This document shows positions 24,887-35,258 of a stretch of 64,000 nt of DNA, piece after piece (position 1 is the stretch's first letter; each line of letters starts with the position of its first letter). Location of the stretch: the NCBI RefSeq assembly GCF_001425785.1, contig NZ_LMDI01000005.1, positions 26,058 through 90,057 on the forward strand, written 5' to 3'. The notes under the pieces were generated by a model. That model was not told the origin of the DNA. It was given only the letters and a program-made list of their open reading frames with translations, and did no database searches. A program made the position numbers and the translations under genes. The stretch comes from Rhizobacter sp. Root1221 (GTDB lineage Bacteria; Pseudomonadota; Gammaproteobacteria; Burkholderiales; Burkholderiaceae_C).

Positions 24887-26257
24887 TCATGAGGCGGGCG
24901 CACGCCAGCGCACCGTGAACCCCGCGCCGCGGGCGTGCAGGCCCGGCCCGGTGGACACGAAGCCACCCAGGCGCCGAGCCGCTTCGCGCACGATCGCGAG
25001 ACCCAGTCCCGTGCCGACGGCCTCCACGCCTGCACCACGCTCGAACCGCTCGAACAGGCGCGGCATGTCCGCGGGTGCGATGCCTGGTCCATCGTCGCGC
25101 ACGGCGATCTGCACGCCCCCTTCGTCCTGGCCGAGCGCCACCTCCACGATCGACCCCGCAGGACAGTACGTGAGGGCATTGCGGACGAGGTTCTCGAGGA
25201 TCGAGTGGAGGGCACCCGCATCTGCGACGACGACGAGCCGGTCTGGCGACTGCAGGCACACCTCGACAGCGGCCTCCTCGGCCCGCGGCGCGAGGCCGAT
25301 CAGCACCTGGCGCGCCGTTTCCACCAGGTCGATCGGGTTTGCCGGGCGGATCGTTCCCGCCTCGAGGCGCGCCAGGGTCAGCAGCTGGTGCACGAGGTGC
25401 GACGTTCGGTCGGTTGCCCGTTCCAGCGCGCAGCGTGCCTCGGCGCGTTCGGATTCGCCGTCCGCGCGGGCAAGCCGGTGTGCCTGCGCGCAGATCACCG
25501 CGAGGGGTGTTCTCAGCTCGTGCGCGGCGTCCTGTACGAAAGCCCGCTCCCGCGCGATGCCCTCGCGGGAGCGCTTCAGTTGTGTCTCGAAGGCCTCGAT
25601 GAGCGGGCGCAGCTCGGCATGGCGGGGTGTCACGCCGAGAGGGGACACATCGAACGGCGTGCGGGCAGAAATCTGTTCGGCCAACGTTCGCAGCGGGGCC
25701 AGCCCGCGGCGCACCGCGATCCAGGCGGGCAGCACCACGAGCGGGAAGGCGATGAACAGGGGCACGAGCAGTTCGGCCGACAGCCATCGCAGCAGGGCCG
25801 GGGTGCTCACCACCGGCTCCAGGAGCCACAGCCGCCACGCCGGCGAGTCGACCACGATGGAGTCGTACGCGATGCCGGCGACCGTGACCGGTCCGCCCTT
25901 CGCGGCCACGGAGCGGATGGGCAGGGGGGCGAGCGGCCCCGACGCATACGCCAGCCGCCCGTCGGGGGATTCGACGCGGAACAACAGGTCACCGACCCCG
26001 TCGAGCCCCACGCCCTGGCGCGACCGATTGAACTGCACCTCCGACGCCCCCACGATCAGCGCTGCCGCATCGGCGTCAGCGTTGGCGAGGGTTTCGATCA
26101 GCGTTTCGGCGGCGGGGCGCAGGACCTGTTGCCGCGCGACGGCCGATCTGAACGCCGCGGCGTCGATGGCCACGAGCACCAGCCACACCAGCACGAAGGC
26201 GATCACCAGCGCGAGCACGACACGGCGCGACAGCGACGGGGCGAACCACGTGTTCAT
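24887..26257 (-). CDS. Sensor histidine kinase (QseC/PmrB-like)
   Basis: 456 residues. The first membrane helix is ~11-33 and the second ~162-182, enclosing a periplasmic sensor region of ~130 residues, followed by a short HAMP-like linker. The H box (FVQDAAHELRTPLAV) has phospho-acceptor His246. The N box is ILENLVRNALTYCPAG, the G boxes DDGPGIAPADMPRLFERF and GTGLGLAIV. Its ATG overlaps the stop of the response-regulator gene (ATGA), so both are made from one transcript. The architecture and 2TM_sensor type resemble QseC/PmrB kinases; the signal is unknown. Confidence 0.88.
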   Translation of the reverse strand: MNTWFAPSLSRRVVLALVIAFVLVWLVLVAIDAAAFRSAVARQQVLRPAAETLIETLANADADAAALIVGASEVQFNRSRQGVGLDGVGDLLFRVESPDGRLAYASGPLAPLPIRSVAAKGGPVTVAGIAYDSIVVDSPAWRLWLLEPVVSTPALLRWLSAELLVPLFIAFPLVVLPAWIAVRRGLAPLRTLAEQISARTPFDVSPLGVTPRHAELRPLIEAFETQLKRSREGIARERAFVQDAAHELRTPLAVICAQAHRLARADGESERAEARCALERATDRTSHLVHQLLTLARLEAGTIRPANPIDLVETARQVLIGLAPRAEEAAVEVCLQSPDRLVVVADAGALHSILENLVRNALTYCPAGSIVEVALGQDEGGVQIAVRDDGPGIAPADMPRLFERFERGAGVEAVGTGLGLAIVREAARRLGGFVSTGPGLHARGAGFTVRWRAPAS

Positions 26258-26907
26258 GGCACGAATTGGTAGCCGACACCGCGCACTGTTCGCACGCGGG
26301 CGGCGCCGATCTTGCGCCGCAGGTTCGACACATGCACCTCGATGGTGGCGGGGTCCACCGGATCGCCGGATGGCTCGAGCTTTTCCCCAAGAATGCCCTT
26401 GGACACCACCTCGCCCGGCGCCCGAGCCAGTTCGACGAGCAGGTGGAACTCGCGGGCCGACAGGTCGAGCGGCTGGCCGGCGAGCGTGGCGCGGTGTGCA
26501 CGGGGTTCGATCGCCAGCGCGTTGAACGACCACACGGCGCTCGCCTGCTGCACCGTGCGCCGGTGCACCGCCCACAGGCGCGATATCAGTTCGGCCATCG
26601 CGAACGGCTTGATGATGTAGTCGTCGGCCCCGCTGTCGAGCCCGGCCAGCCGGTCATCCAGCGCGGAACGTGCCGTGATCACCAGCACCGGCGTCGTGAC
26701 GCCCGAGGCGCGCCAGCGGCGCAGCAGCGCGAGGCCCTCGCCGTCGGGCAGCGTCAGGTCGAGCAACGCCGCGTCCACCTCGGGTTGTGGCCGCGCCGGC
26801 ACGTCGGCGAGGCGGCGGATCCACACGCACGTGAATCCCTCGCCTTGCAGCGCGGCCAGCAGGGCCTGTCCGAGATCCAGGTCGTCTTCCACGATCAGCA
26901 GGTGCAT
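26254..26907 (-). CDS. OmpR-family response regulator
   Basis: 217 residues: a receiver domain with phospho-acceptor Asp50 (ALLDLTLPDG), acidic pocket EDD (residues 7-9), ITARS and IIKPFAMAEL. A winged-helix DNA-binding domain follows (AREFHLLVELARAPGEVVSK, VEVHVSNLRRKIG-like, VRGVGYQF). It should activate or repress genes when phosphorylated by the kinase encoded immediately downstream. The start at 26907 gives the standard HLLIVEDD beginning; the frame is open further upstream but without family similarity. It is divergent from the serine-hydrolase lipoprotein gene. Confidence 0.9.
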   Translation of the reverse strand: MHLLIVEDDLDLGQALLAALQGEGFTCVWIRRLADVPARPQPEVDAALLDLTLPDGEGLALLRRWRASGVTTPVLVITARSALDDRLAGLDSGADDYIIKPFAMAELISRLWAVHRRTVQQASAVWSFNALAIEPRAHRATLAGQPLDLSAREFHLLVELARAPGEVVSKGILGEKLEPSGDPVDPATIEVHVSNLRRKIGAARVRTVRGVGYQFVP

Positions 26908-26931
26908 GGGCCGGAATGTAGCAAGCCGAAC

Positions 26932-26948
26932 CTTTGGCATTGCCAAAG
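26932..26948. promoter_or_regulatory. Perfect inverted repeat in the divergent promoter region
   Basis: CTTTGGC-ATT-GCCAAAG is a perfect 7-bp-arm palindrome, 25 bp upstream of the response-regulator start and 76 bp upstream of the serine-hydrolase start. OmpR-type regulators usually use direct repeats, so this may be the site of another repressor. No T-run follows it on either strand. Confidence 0.35.
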
Positions 26949-27023
26949 ACGCCGTGCGCGGCCTTGGGCATCGGCTCAGGTTCGGCGCCCAAGAATCGCG
27001 GCACCTCAAACCTGGAGCCGATC

Positions 27024-28232
27024 ATGTTTCTGCCCATCCACGCCCGCCCCACCCGACTCACCCGCCGTACCCTCCTGCTCGCCGCCGCGGCCTCCGCTGC
27101 GCTCGCTGCATGCGGCGGCGACGATGACACGGTGCAGCCGCCTGCCGACACCGAGACCGCCCGAGCCGCCCGCGAGGGCGTCTCAGCCGGCCTGGTTGGC
27201 CTGGCCGTGGGCAGCGTGCGCGTCGACCGCCGGGACATCGCGGTGGCCGGCCGGCGACGGCTCGGCCGCGCGGAGGCCATCCAGCCCGGAGACACATTCG
27301 GCCTCGGTTCCAACACGAAAGCCATGAGCGCCGCCGCGATCGCCGCGTTGATCGACCGCGGCGTGGCGGCATGGACCACGCCCTTGTCGCAGGTGTTCCC
27401 GCTGCCCGCCGGTTCGCCACACGCCGCGGTCACGCTGGGCGACCTGCTGGACCACCGCGCCGGCTTGCTCGCCTTCAACGGCGCCGCTGATGACGAGGTG
27501 CGCTTCCTGTCGGCGTGGGCCGAATCCGGGCAGCCCGTGCCGGCGACCATCGCCGAACGCCGGCACGCCTTCGCGACGTGGCTGCTGACGCAGGCGCCTC
27601 CCGGCAACATCGTGCCGGGACGCGACTTCTTCTATTCGAACGCTGGCTACGCCGTGGCCGCATCGATCGTCGAGACCTTGGCCGGCGAACCATTCGAGGC
27701 GCTGTTCGAGACCGTGCTGACCCGGCCGCTGGGCCTGGCCGGCACGTGGCACCGCGCGTCGATGCCTCCGGCCGAAGGCGCACCGGCCGGGCACGAAGGC
27801 CCCGTCGATGCGCTGGTCGTGGTCGACCCCGACGATGAGACGCGCGCCGCCGACCCGTGGCTGCAGGTGCTCGACCCGGCGGGTTCGTGGCACTGCACGC
27901 CCGCCAGCTACGCCGACTGGCTGAGGTGGCATCTGTTGGCTTTTCGCGGCGGGCCGTCGCCACTGGCCGTGGGATACGTGCAGCGGCTGATGAACGCCGC
28001 GCCCGAGCGTTACGCGGTGGGCTGGCAGAGTGTCACCGTGCCGACCGGTCGGCTCTGGATGCACACCGGGCACTTGGGCGGGTTCATGGCCGAGGTGGCG
28101 GTGGCCGCGGACGGCTCCCACGCCGCGTTTGCCGTCACCAACACCGGCCACATGTCACCAGACGGGTCGAGCTGGGTCCTGACCGAACTCGACCGGCGGC
28201 TGGGGCCGATCTATGCGCAGGCGGCGGGCTGA
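27024..28232 (+). CDS. Serine-hydrolase lipoprotein of the beta-lactamase/penicillin-binding-protein family
   Basis: 402 residues. The leader TRRTLLLAAAASAALAAC has a twin-arginine-like start and a lipobox ending in Cys30, so the protein is probably lipid-anchored. The catalytic motifs of class C beta-lactamase-like hydrolases are present: SNTK (Ser96, Lys99), YSN (Tyr204) and HTGHLGG in place of KTG. Domain length fits the family (Pfam Beta-lactamase), which includes esterases, D-amino-acid peptidases and carboxypeptidases. The substrate cannot be predicted. The divergent two-component system and shared upstream region suggest common control. Confidence 0.82.
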   Translation: MFLPIHARPTRLTRRTLLLAAAASAALAACGGDDDTVQPPADTETARAAREGVSAGLVGLAVGSVRVDRRDIAVAGRRRLGRAEAIQPGDTFGLGSNTKAMSAAAIAALIDRGVAAWTTPLSQVFPLPAGSPHAAVTLGDLLDHRAGLLAFNGAADDEVRFLSAWAESGQPVPATIAERRHAFATWLLTQAPPGNIVPGRDFFYSNAGYAVAASIVETLAGEPFEALFETVLTRPLGLAGTWHRASMPPAEGAPAGHEGPVDALVVVDPDDETRAADPWLQVLDPAGSWHCTPASYADWLRWHLLAFRGGPSPLAVGYVQRLMNAAPERYAVGWQSVTVPTGRLWMHTGHLGGFMAEVAVAADGSHAAFAVTNTGHMSPDGSSWVLTELDRRLGPIYAQAAG

Positions 28233-28240
28233 CGCCGGCG

Positions 28241-28996
28241 TCAATCCAGCCCGTTTTTCCCCGGCGCCCAGTACACCTTCGACACGATGCGCGCGGGCTG
28301 TGCCCCGCGTGCGACCAGGTGCCGGCGCAGGCGCTGGATGGACGACGCCTTGCCGCTCAGCACGTGGTGCAGGGACGCGGCCGCGCGTTCGTCCAGCAGA
28401 GCCTCGGCGTGGGCGAGGTGGCCGTCGTCCGCGGTGCGGCCGATGAAACGCGCCGCATTCGCAGCACCCGGGGCCACCGCGCCCAGCGCGTTCCGGGCCT
28501 CGTCGGGGTCGTTGGCCTCGAAGACGTGCCGGTGCACCGCGTGGCCCAGCGCCGCCGCCAGGCCGATGGACGTTTCGTCGCCGAAAAACGTGGCCGAGTC
28601 CGGCACCCCGCCGAGGTTCACCGACCGCCGCGGGCCCATCACGTCGCACGTGTCGCCGCGGGCCACGCGGCTCAGCCAATGGGCTCCGGGCGCCGCGCCG
28701 TGCACGTAGCCCAGCAGGTGCACCACGTCGGTGTCGCCGTCGAGCCGGAACGGCGTGTAGGTGCGGAACGACATGCCCGTGGCACGCACCTGCACCTTGT
28801 CGCCGTTCGCCCAGTCCGCCTGTCCGAACGCGGTGGCGCGCAACGCGACGAGCCGGAAGCTCGGCGTCAGTGACTGCGCCGACACGACGGTGGCCCGGTG
28901 GGTCAGCCACCGCAGCACGGTCTGGCCCAGCAGGCCGGGTGGGTCTTGGGGCGCGCGCAGGGCGCCGCCCCGGGGTGACGAAACCGGGAGGAACAT
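28241..28996 (-). CDS. Siderophore-interacting protein (FAD-dependent ferric-siderophore reductase)
   Basis: 251 residues. The FAD-binding domain has the R-x-Y-T/S motif (SFRTYTPFRL), with VHLLGYVHGAAPGAHWL contacting the cofactor. The NAD(P)H domain contains FFGDETSIGLAAA, and the SIP-family ending VYWAPGKNGLD is intact. Enzymes of this family reduce ferric iron in siderophores in the cytoplasm. An AGGAGT sequence lies five bases before the ATG. No siderophore receptor or biosynthesis gene is nearby, so the gene stands alone in this window. It is convergent with the serine-hydrolase gene with an 8-bp gap. Confidence 0.83.
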   Translation of the reverse strand: MFLPVSSPRGGALRAPQDPPGLLGQTVLRWLTHRATVVSAQSLTPSFRLVALRATAFGQADWANGDKVQVRATGMSFRTYTPFRLDGDTDVVHLLGYVHGAAPGAHWLSRVARGDTCDVMGPRRSVNLGGVPDSATFFGDETSIGLAAALGHAVHRHVFEANDPDEARNALGAVAPGAANAARFIGRTADDGHLAHAEALLDERAAASLHHVLSGKASSIQRLRRHLVARGAQPARIVSKVYWAPGKNGLD

Positions 28997-29026
28997 GGGA
29001 ACTCCTGAGGGAGGTAGGGGAGGGTT

Positions 29027-29043
29027 CCGGGGCGTGGCCCCGG
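29027..29043 (-). terminator. GC-rich hairpin after the small membrane-protein gene
   Basis: CCGGGGC-GTG-GCCCCGG is a perfect stem of seven pairs lying directly downstream (minus strand) of the stop at 29049. No T-run follows, so it is at best a weak intrinsic or pausing terminator for the sigma-factor transcript. Confidence 0.3.
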
Positions 29044-29048
29044 GGGGC

Positions 29049-29363
29049 TTACCGAGCGCCTGCGGCCAGGTCGGCCTTCAGTTCTTCCTGCGGCCGGGCC
29101 TGGCGGTTCCGGCAGCCTTCGCCGCCGCGAAAGCGGGGGTGCCCATGCCGCCGGTGGTGCCAGCCGCCGCGGCCCCGGAAGCCCCCGAACAGGATGCGGC
29201 TCAGCACCAGCAGGCCCACGGCATGGGGGAAGTCGATGGCGCGGGCGCCGGTGAACAGGTCGACGACGACCCAGTTCCAGAGGCCCATGACCACCGCGCC
29301 CATCAGCGGGATGACCAGCAGCACGAAGAGCACCTTCGCGGCGATCCAGCGTTTGTCGTTCAT
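29049..29363 (-). CDS. Small membrane protein with His/Arg/Gly-rich tail, cotranscribed with a sigma factor
   Basis: 104 residues from the ATG at 29363, which has AGGA eight bases upstream. Two hydrophobic helices (WIAAKVLFVLLVIPLMGAVV and a PHAVGLLVLSRILFGG segment) are followed by a tail very rich in Gly, Arg and His (FRGRGGWHHRRHGHPRF) that could bind metal or nucleic acid. It begins 13 bp after the stop of the ECF sigma factor and so may modulate it or belong to its regulon, but it does not look like a known anti-sigma factor. Confidence 0.6.
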   Translation of the reverse strand: MNDKRWIAAKVLFVLLVIPLMGAVVMGLWNWVVVDLFTGARAIDFPHAVGLLVLSRILFGGFRGRGGWHHRRHGHPRFRGGEGCRNRQARPQEELKADLAAGAR

Positions 29364-29376
29364 GGTGAGTTGTCCT

Positions 29377-29952
29377 TCAGCGATTGAATTCGTCATGCAG
29401 CGGCCGCAGCCGCGATCGGAGGTGCAACACGGCGGCGCGCTTGCGCGAGAGCAGCGTGTTCACGTTGATGCCGGTGTCCGTGGCCAGGTCCTTGAAGCTG
29501 CGGCCGTCGAACTCGTGCGCGAGGAACACCTCGCGCTGGTTGTCGGGCAGCTCGTCGAGTGCGTGCTGGAACGCCACCAGCAGGGCCTTGCGCGAGTACG
29601 CGCTTTCGGGCCGGCCGGACTCGGACGAAAACGAGTCATCGAGCCAGCCGAGCCCATCCTCGGGGTCGTCGTCGGCCGGAAGCGGTTCCTCCCGCTTCTT
29701 GCGGAAACGGTCGATGATGCGGTTGCGGGCCACCCGGAAGAGCCACGCCCCCACCTGCTCGATGGGCTCGGGCAGCCGGTAGGCTTGCACGAGTTCGAAG
29801 AACACGTCCTGCAGGATGTCTTCCGCCTCGCCGGGATCGGCCACGCGGCGGCGGATGAACGCCTTCAGCCGGCCACGCTCGCGCACGATGGTGGCGGTGA
29901 TGCCGCTTTCGGTCGTGCTCATGGCGTTGGGGAGGCTCGGCGTCAGGTCCAT
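29377..29952 (-). CDS. ECF-type RNA polymerase sigma factor
   Basis: 191 residues. Region 2 (ILQDVFFELVQAYRLPEP and GAWLFRVARNRIIDRFRKKR) and region 4 (LDELPDNQREVFLAHEFDGR ... INVNTLLSRKRAAVLHLR) are both clear, with an acidic linker between them. It is a group IV (extracytoplasmic-function) sigma factor. The start is uncertain: 29952 and 29922 are both ATG and neither has a good ribosome-binding site. It is followed by the small membrane-protein gene; no classical anti-sigma gene is seen. Confidence 0.85.
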   Translation of the reverse strand: MDLTPSLPNAMSTTESGITATIVRERGRLKAFIRRRVADPGEAEDILQDVFFELVQAYRLPEPIEQVGAWLFRVARNRIIDRFRKKREEPLPADDDPEDGLGWLDDSFSSESGRPESAYSRKALLVAFQHALDELPDNQREVFLAHEFDGRSFKDLATDTGINVNTLLSRKRAAVLHLRSRLRPLHDEFNR

Positions 29953-30019
29953 GCAGGGGAAGACGCATCATCGCGGGAAATATTGATGGCCACGGCAAAA
30001 AAAGCATTCTCTTGATCCG

Positions 30020-30403
30020 ATGAAACTCGATCCCTTTGTGTGCGTCGGCACGACGCCCTTTTCGGCAACCCGCGATGACATCGTCCGCGCGCGGGGCGCC
30101 CCTCGCTCCGAAGTGCGCAACGGCGTGGGCCTCACCGCGCTCGACTACGGCGACGCGGTGTTCCGCTTCCAGGACAGCGGCAGGCTCGAAGAGGTGACGC
30201 TGGCCACCGCCGTGTTGCACCTCGGGGTGGTAGCGGTACCCTTCGCCCGCCTGGAGGCGTTTGTCGAAGCCCAGGACGAGGCCGCGTTCCGCCGGGCCGG
30301 TTTCCTCGTGAGCCCGCGGTTCGGGCTGGCGTTCGACCCGAGTGAACCGTTCTGGGTCACGGCACTGGCGCGGCATTGCATTGGCGAGTGGCAGGCTCTC
30401 TGA
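30020..30403 (+). CDS. Conserved protein of unknown function
   Basis: 127 residues, soluble, no signal peptide. It has an alternating strand/helix pattern: VGTTPFSATRDDIVRARGAP, then LTALDYGDAVFRFQDSGRLE, and VSPRFGLAFDP near the end. The opening (V-G-x-x-P-F-x-A-T-R-x-x-I) recalls small SMI1/KNR4-like or immunity-type proteins in which a threshold motif precedes a short beta sheet, but no family could be named. It is followed after one base by the NTP_transf_6 gene, so the two form a bicistronic unit. Confidence 0.55.
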   Translation: MKLDPFVCVGTTPFSATRDDIVRARGAPRSEVRNGVGLTALDYGDAVFRFQDSGRLEEVTLATAVLHLGVVAVPFARLEAFVEAQDEAAFRRAGFLVSPRFGLAFDPSEPFWVTALARHCIGEWQAL

Positions 30404-30404
30404 C

Positions 30405-30977
30405 ATGCAGACCCGCTTCCTGCAGGACATCCTGTCCAACCGCCACAACCGCACCATCCTCGACCGCTGGGACCGCCTCGCGCTGCCCGATGGCTGGCTC
30501 GTCGCGGGCTGCCTGTTCCAGAGCGTGTGGAACCGGTGTTCGGGCCTTCCTGCCGAGGCGCAGATCAAGGACTACGACCTCTTCTACTTCGATGCCAGCG
30601 ACCTCTCCGCCGAGGCGGAAACCGCGGTGCAGGCACGCGTGGACGCCGTGATTCCGGACCTCGGCATCACCGTCGAGGCGAAGAACCAGGCCCGCGTGCA
30701 CACCTGGTACCCCGAATGGTTCGGCCACCCGTATCCGGCGTTGCACAGCTCACGCGAGGGCATCGACCGGTTCCTGGTGCCGGCCACCTGCGTGGGCGTG
30801 CGGCCGGCTGGAGACGGGTACGAGGTGTACGCCCCGAACGGGCTGGCGCTGGTGTACGAGGGCCACCTCACGCCGAACCCGCTGGTGCCGCACCGGGCGC
30901 TGTTTGAGGCGAAGGCGCGGTCTTACCAGTCGCGGTGGCCCTGGTTGCGGATCGGGGAGGGTGCCGGCTACCCGTGA
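30405..30977 (+). CDS. Nucleotidyltransferase-like protein (NTP_transf_6, DUF925 family)
   Basis: 190 residues. The motif region GCLFQSVWN followed by IKDYDLFYFD matches the family pattern in which G-x-x-x-Q/N-x-x-W and a D-x-D metal pair form the nucleotidyltransferase active site. YPEWFGHPYP and the TCVGVRP strand are also family features, and the usual length is ~190. The physiological reaction of the family is unknown. The ATG at 30405 was chosen because it starts one base after the previous stop and begins at the conserved domain. Confidence 0.75.
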   Translation: MQTRFLQDILSNRHNRTILDRWDRLALPDGWLVAGCLFQSVWNRCSGLPAEAQIKDYDLFYFDASDLSAEAETAVQARVDAVIPDLGITVEAKNQARVHTWYPEWFGHPYPALHSSREGIDRFLVPATCVGVRPAGDGYEVYAPNGLALVYEGHLTPNPLVPHRALFEAKARSYQSRWPWLRIGEGAGYP

Positions 30978-31036
30978 AAATCTTCGCGGAAAATGCCAGG
31001 ACTGAACCGTTCACACACGCCGAGGCCCCATCCGCC

Positions 31037-32005
31037 ATGAGTCGCCATCTTCCCCGCCGTACCTTTCTCATCACAGCCGCCGCCTTGGTTGCGGCCTCCG
31101 TCCAGGCGCAGGGCTGGCCTTCCAAACCCATTCGCCTCATCGTGCCGTATGCCCCCGGCGGCCCGAGCGATGCGGTTGCGCGCCTGCTGGCCGAACGCAT
31201 GCAACTCGGCCAGGCGGTGGTCGTAGAGAACCGCGCCGGGGCGAGCGGCATGACCGGCATGGACGCCGTCGCGAAATCGGTGCCCGACGGCCACACACTG
31301 GCCTTCGCGGCCGTCAGCCCCATCACCCTCAATCCGCATCTGGGCAAGGTGCCCTACGACCCGCAGAAGGATTTCGTGTCGGTTGCACGCGTGATGTATT
31401 CGCCCGTCTATGTGGTCGCCACGTCCGCGTTCAAGGGCAAGACCTTCGCCGACGCCATCGCCCAGGCCAAGGAGCGCCCAGGCGAACTGAGCGTCGCCAC
31501 GAGCGGCATGGGAAGCGTGGGCCACTTGATGCTGGCGCAGATATCGCGCAAGGCGCATGTGCAGTTCAACCACATCCCGTACAAGGGCAGCGGGCAGGTG
31601 ACCAACGACGCCGCGGGCGGTGTGTTCGACCTCTTCACCACCAACCCCAGCCCCGCCGTCAATTCGCTGATCTCGCAAGGACGCCTGCACGTTCTCTCCG
31701 TGGCTGCACCGAAGCGTCTCGCGTCGATGCCGGACGTGCCGACACTCGACGAACTCGGCTACGCCGACGCCAACCTGAGCTCCATCTTCGGCATCTTCGC
31801 GCCGGCACACACCACCGCGGATGTGCAGAAGCGCATCCATGCCGAAGTGAATCGGGTGCTTGCGGACAACGACGTGCGGGAGCGGCTCGGCAAGCTCGGG
31901 TATGGCATCGACATCGGCAGCACCGAGCAGTTCGCCATGCAGGTGGGGAGGGAATTCGAGGCCAATGCGCGCATCGTCAAGGAGGCTGGCATCCGGATGG
32001 AATGA
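31037..32005 (+). CDS. Bug/TctC-family binding protein
   Basis: 322 residues. A leader with paired arginines (PRRTFLITAAALVAASVQAQ) is cleaved near residue 21; then comes the signature WPSKPIRLIVPYAPGGPSDAV. The segments VENRAGASG, VPYDPQKDFVSVARV, NHIPYKGSGQVTNDAAGG and MPDVPTLDELG are preserved. It is a single gene 59 bp beyond the NTP_transf_6 gene, convergent with the LysR regulator, and has no transporter partner. It is the third of six Bug proteins in the window. The ligand is unknown. Confidence 0.83.
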   Translation: MSRHLPRRTFLITAAALVAASVQAQGWPSKPIRLIVPYAPGGPSDAVARLLAERMQLGQAVVVENRAGASGMTGMDAVAKSVPDGHTLAFAAVSPITLNPHLGKVPYDPQKDFVSVARVMYSPVYVVATSAFKGKTFADAIAQAKERPGELSVATSGMGSVGHLMLAQISRKAHVQFNHIPYKGSGQVTNDAAGGVFDLFTTNPSPAVNSLISQGRLHVLSVAAPKRLASMPDVPTLDELGYADANLSSIFGIFAPAHTTADVQKRIHAEVNRVLADNDVRERLGKLGYGIDIGSTEQFAMQVGREFEANARIVKEAGIRME

Positions 32006-32023
32006 CCGTGCCCTGGCGTCGAA

Positions 32024-32956
32024 TCACCCCACCTTGCACGCCGCCAGCGCCGCCCCCTGCTCGAACACGAACTGCCGGAAGGCGGCGTTGACACCGGTGA
32101 GCACCGTGTCGCGGCGCTGCACGAAACACCAGTCGATGTGCTTGGGCATGTCCACCACGTCGAGCACCACCATCAGCCCGGCGGCCAGCTCCACCTGGAA
32201 GCTGTGGGCCGACAGGAAGCTGATGCCCATGCCACACATCACGGCCTGCTTGATGGTCTCGTTGCCGGCCAGTTCCATGCCGATGCGCACCTGGATCGAC
32301 TGCGACTGCAGCAGGTGTTCGAAGAACTGCCGCGTGGCGGATCCGCTCTCGCGGAAGATGAAGTGTTCGTCGCGCAGGTCGTTCCACGAGAGGCGCTTGC
32401 GCCGCGCGAGCGGGTGGTCCGGTGGTGCGACGATGCAGTGCGGGTGGCGCGCGAAACTCGCGGCCTCCACGTCGGCTTCCGACGGCGGGTAGCCGCTGAT
32501 GGCCAGGTCCAGCCGGTGCTCTTGCAGCATCGCGAGCACCTCGTTGCGCTTGGCCACGGTGAGCTTCAGGCGCACGTCGGGGTGCAGGCGGTGGAACTCG
32601 TGGAGCAGGCGCGGCGCGAAGTAGTGCGCGGTGGACACCACCCCGAGGTGCAGCAACCCGCGCGCGCCCCGGGCGCCCCCGGTGGCCTCGGCTTCGTACA
32701 CGGCCATGGCCTCCTCGGCCGCACGCGACTGCGCGAGGATCACGCGGGCGTGCAGCAGCAGGTCCTGGCCGGCATCGGTCAGGCGCTGGCGCTGCGGGGG
32801 CTCGAACAGCACCACCCCCAGGTCCGACTCCAGTTGCCGCACCTGCATCGACACGGCCGGCTGGCTCATGCCCAGCTGTTCCGCGGCACGCGAGAAGCTG
32901 CTGCAGCTGGCGATGGTCTCGAAAATCCGCAAGTGGCGGAGGTTGAAGGTCTTCAT
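32024..32956 (-). CDS. LysR-family regulator divergent from the rhamnose operon
   Basis: 310 residues. The winged helix-turn-helix is at 5-65 (LRHLRIFETIASCSSFSRAA, MSQPAVSMQVRQLES); the periplasmic-binding-like effector domain follows (LLHLGVVSTAHYFAPRLLHEF, MLQEHRLDLAISGYPP). The effector domain resembles CbbR/CysB-type regulators. It is transcribed away from the rhamnose operon with 174 bp between starts, the normal arrangement for a LysR protein and its target. Known rhamnose regulators are mostly AraC, DeoR or LacI proteins, so LysR control here would be unusual and is an inference from position only. Confidence 0.8.
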   Translation of the reverse strand: MKTFNLRHLRIFETIASCSSFSRAAEQLGMSQPAVSMQVRQLESDLGVVLFEPPQRQRLTDAGQDLLLHARVILAQSRAAEEAMAVYEAEATGGARGARGLLHLGVVSTAHYFAPRLLHEFHRLHPDVRLKLTVAKRNEVLAMLQEHRLDLAISGYPPSEADVEAASFARHPHCIVAPPDHPLARRKRLSWNDLRDEHFIFRESGSATRQFFEHLLQSQSIQVRIGMELAGNETIKQAVMCGMGISFLSAHSFQVELAAGLMVVLDVVDMPKHIDWCFVQRRDTVLTGVNAAFRQFVFEQGAALAACKVG

Positions 32957-33032
32957 GCCACACCCCTTCTGTTCGGGACTTTCCCGGAGCCCACGCCCGG
33001 TGCCGGGCCGCTGCTAGCCCTGCAGGGGCACG

Positions 33033-33083
33033 TTGACACGTCGAAGCACTGCAACATAAGGACTTCCTGATGGTTTGCATCAG
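33033..33083 (+). promoter_or_regulatory. Predicted promoter and operator of the rhamnose operon
   Basis: TTGACA (33033-33038) is separated by 16 bp from CATAAG (33055-33060), a reasonable sigma-70 promoter. Just after it lies CTGATG-GTTTG-CATCAG (33067-33083), a perfect 6-bp-arm palindrome at the likely transcription start. That position suits a repressor site. The palindrome does not fit the LysR T-N11-A box exactly. Confidence 0.5.
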
Positions 33084-33130
33084 AGTCTATCAATTGCTCC
33101 TGAACGGATCGCTGCTTAAAGTCGGTCCCC

Positions 33131-35242
<2,112 letters not shown>

Positions 35243-35258
35243 CCACCAGGACACCGCC

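Noticed and set aside
23973..26525. 850-codon plus-strand frame spanning yihY and the antisense of the kinase
   Set aside because: It overlaps two genes with clear family motifs in other frames and consists of low-complexity Arg/Pro/Ala sequence.
33067..33083. Rhamnose-promoter palindrome as a classical LysR box
   Set aside because: No T and A are placed with an 11-bp interval in the palindrome, so it was kept only as a generic operator candidate.
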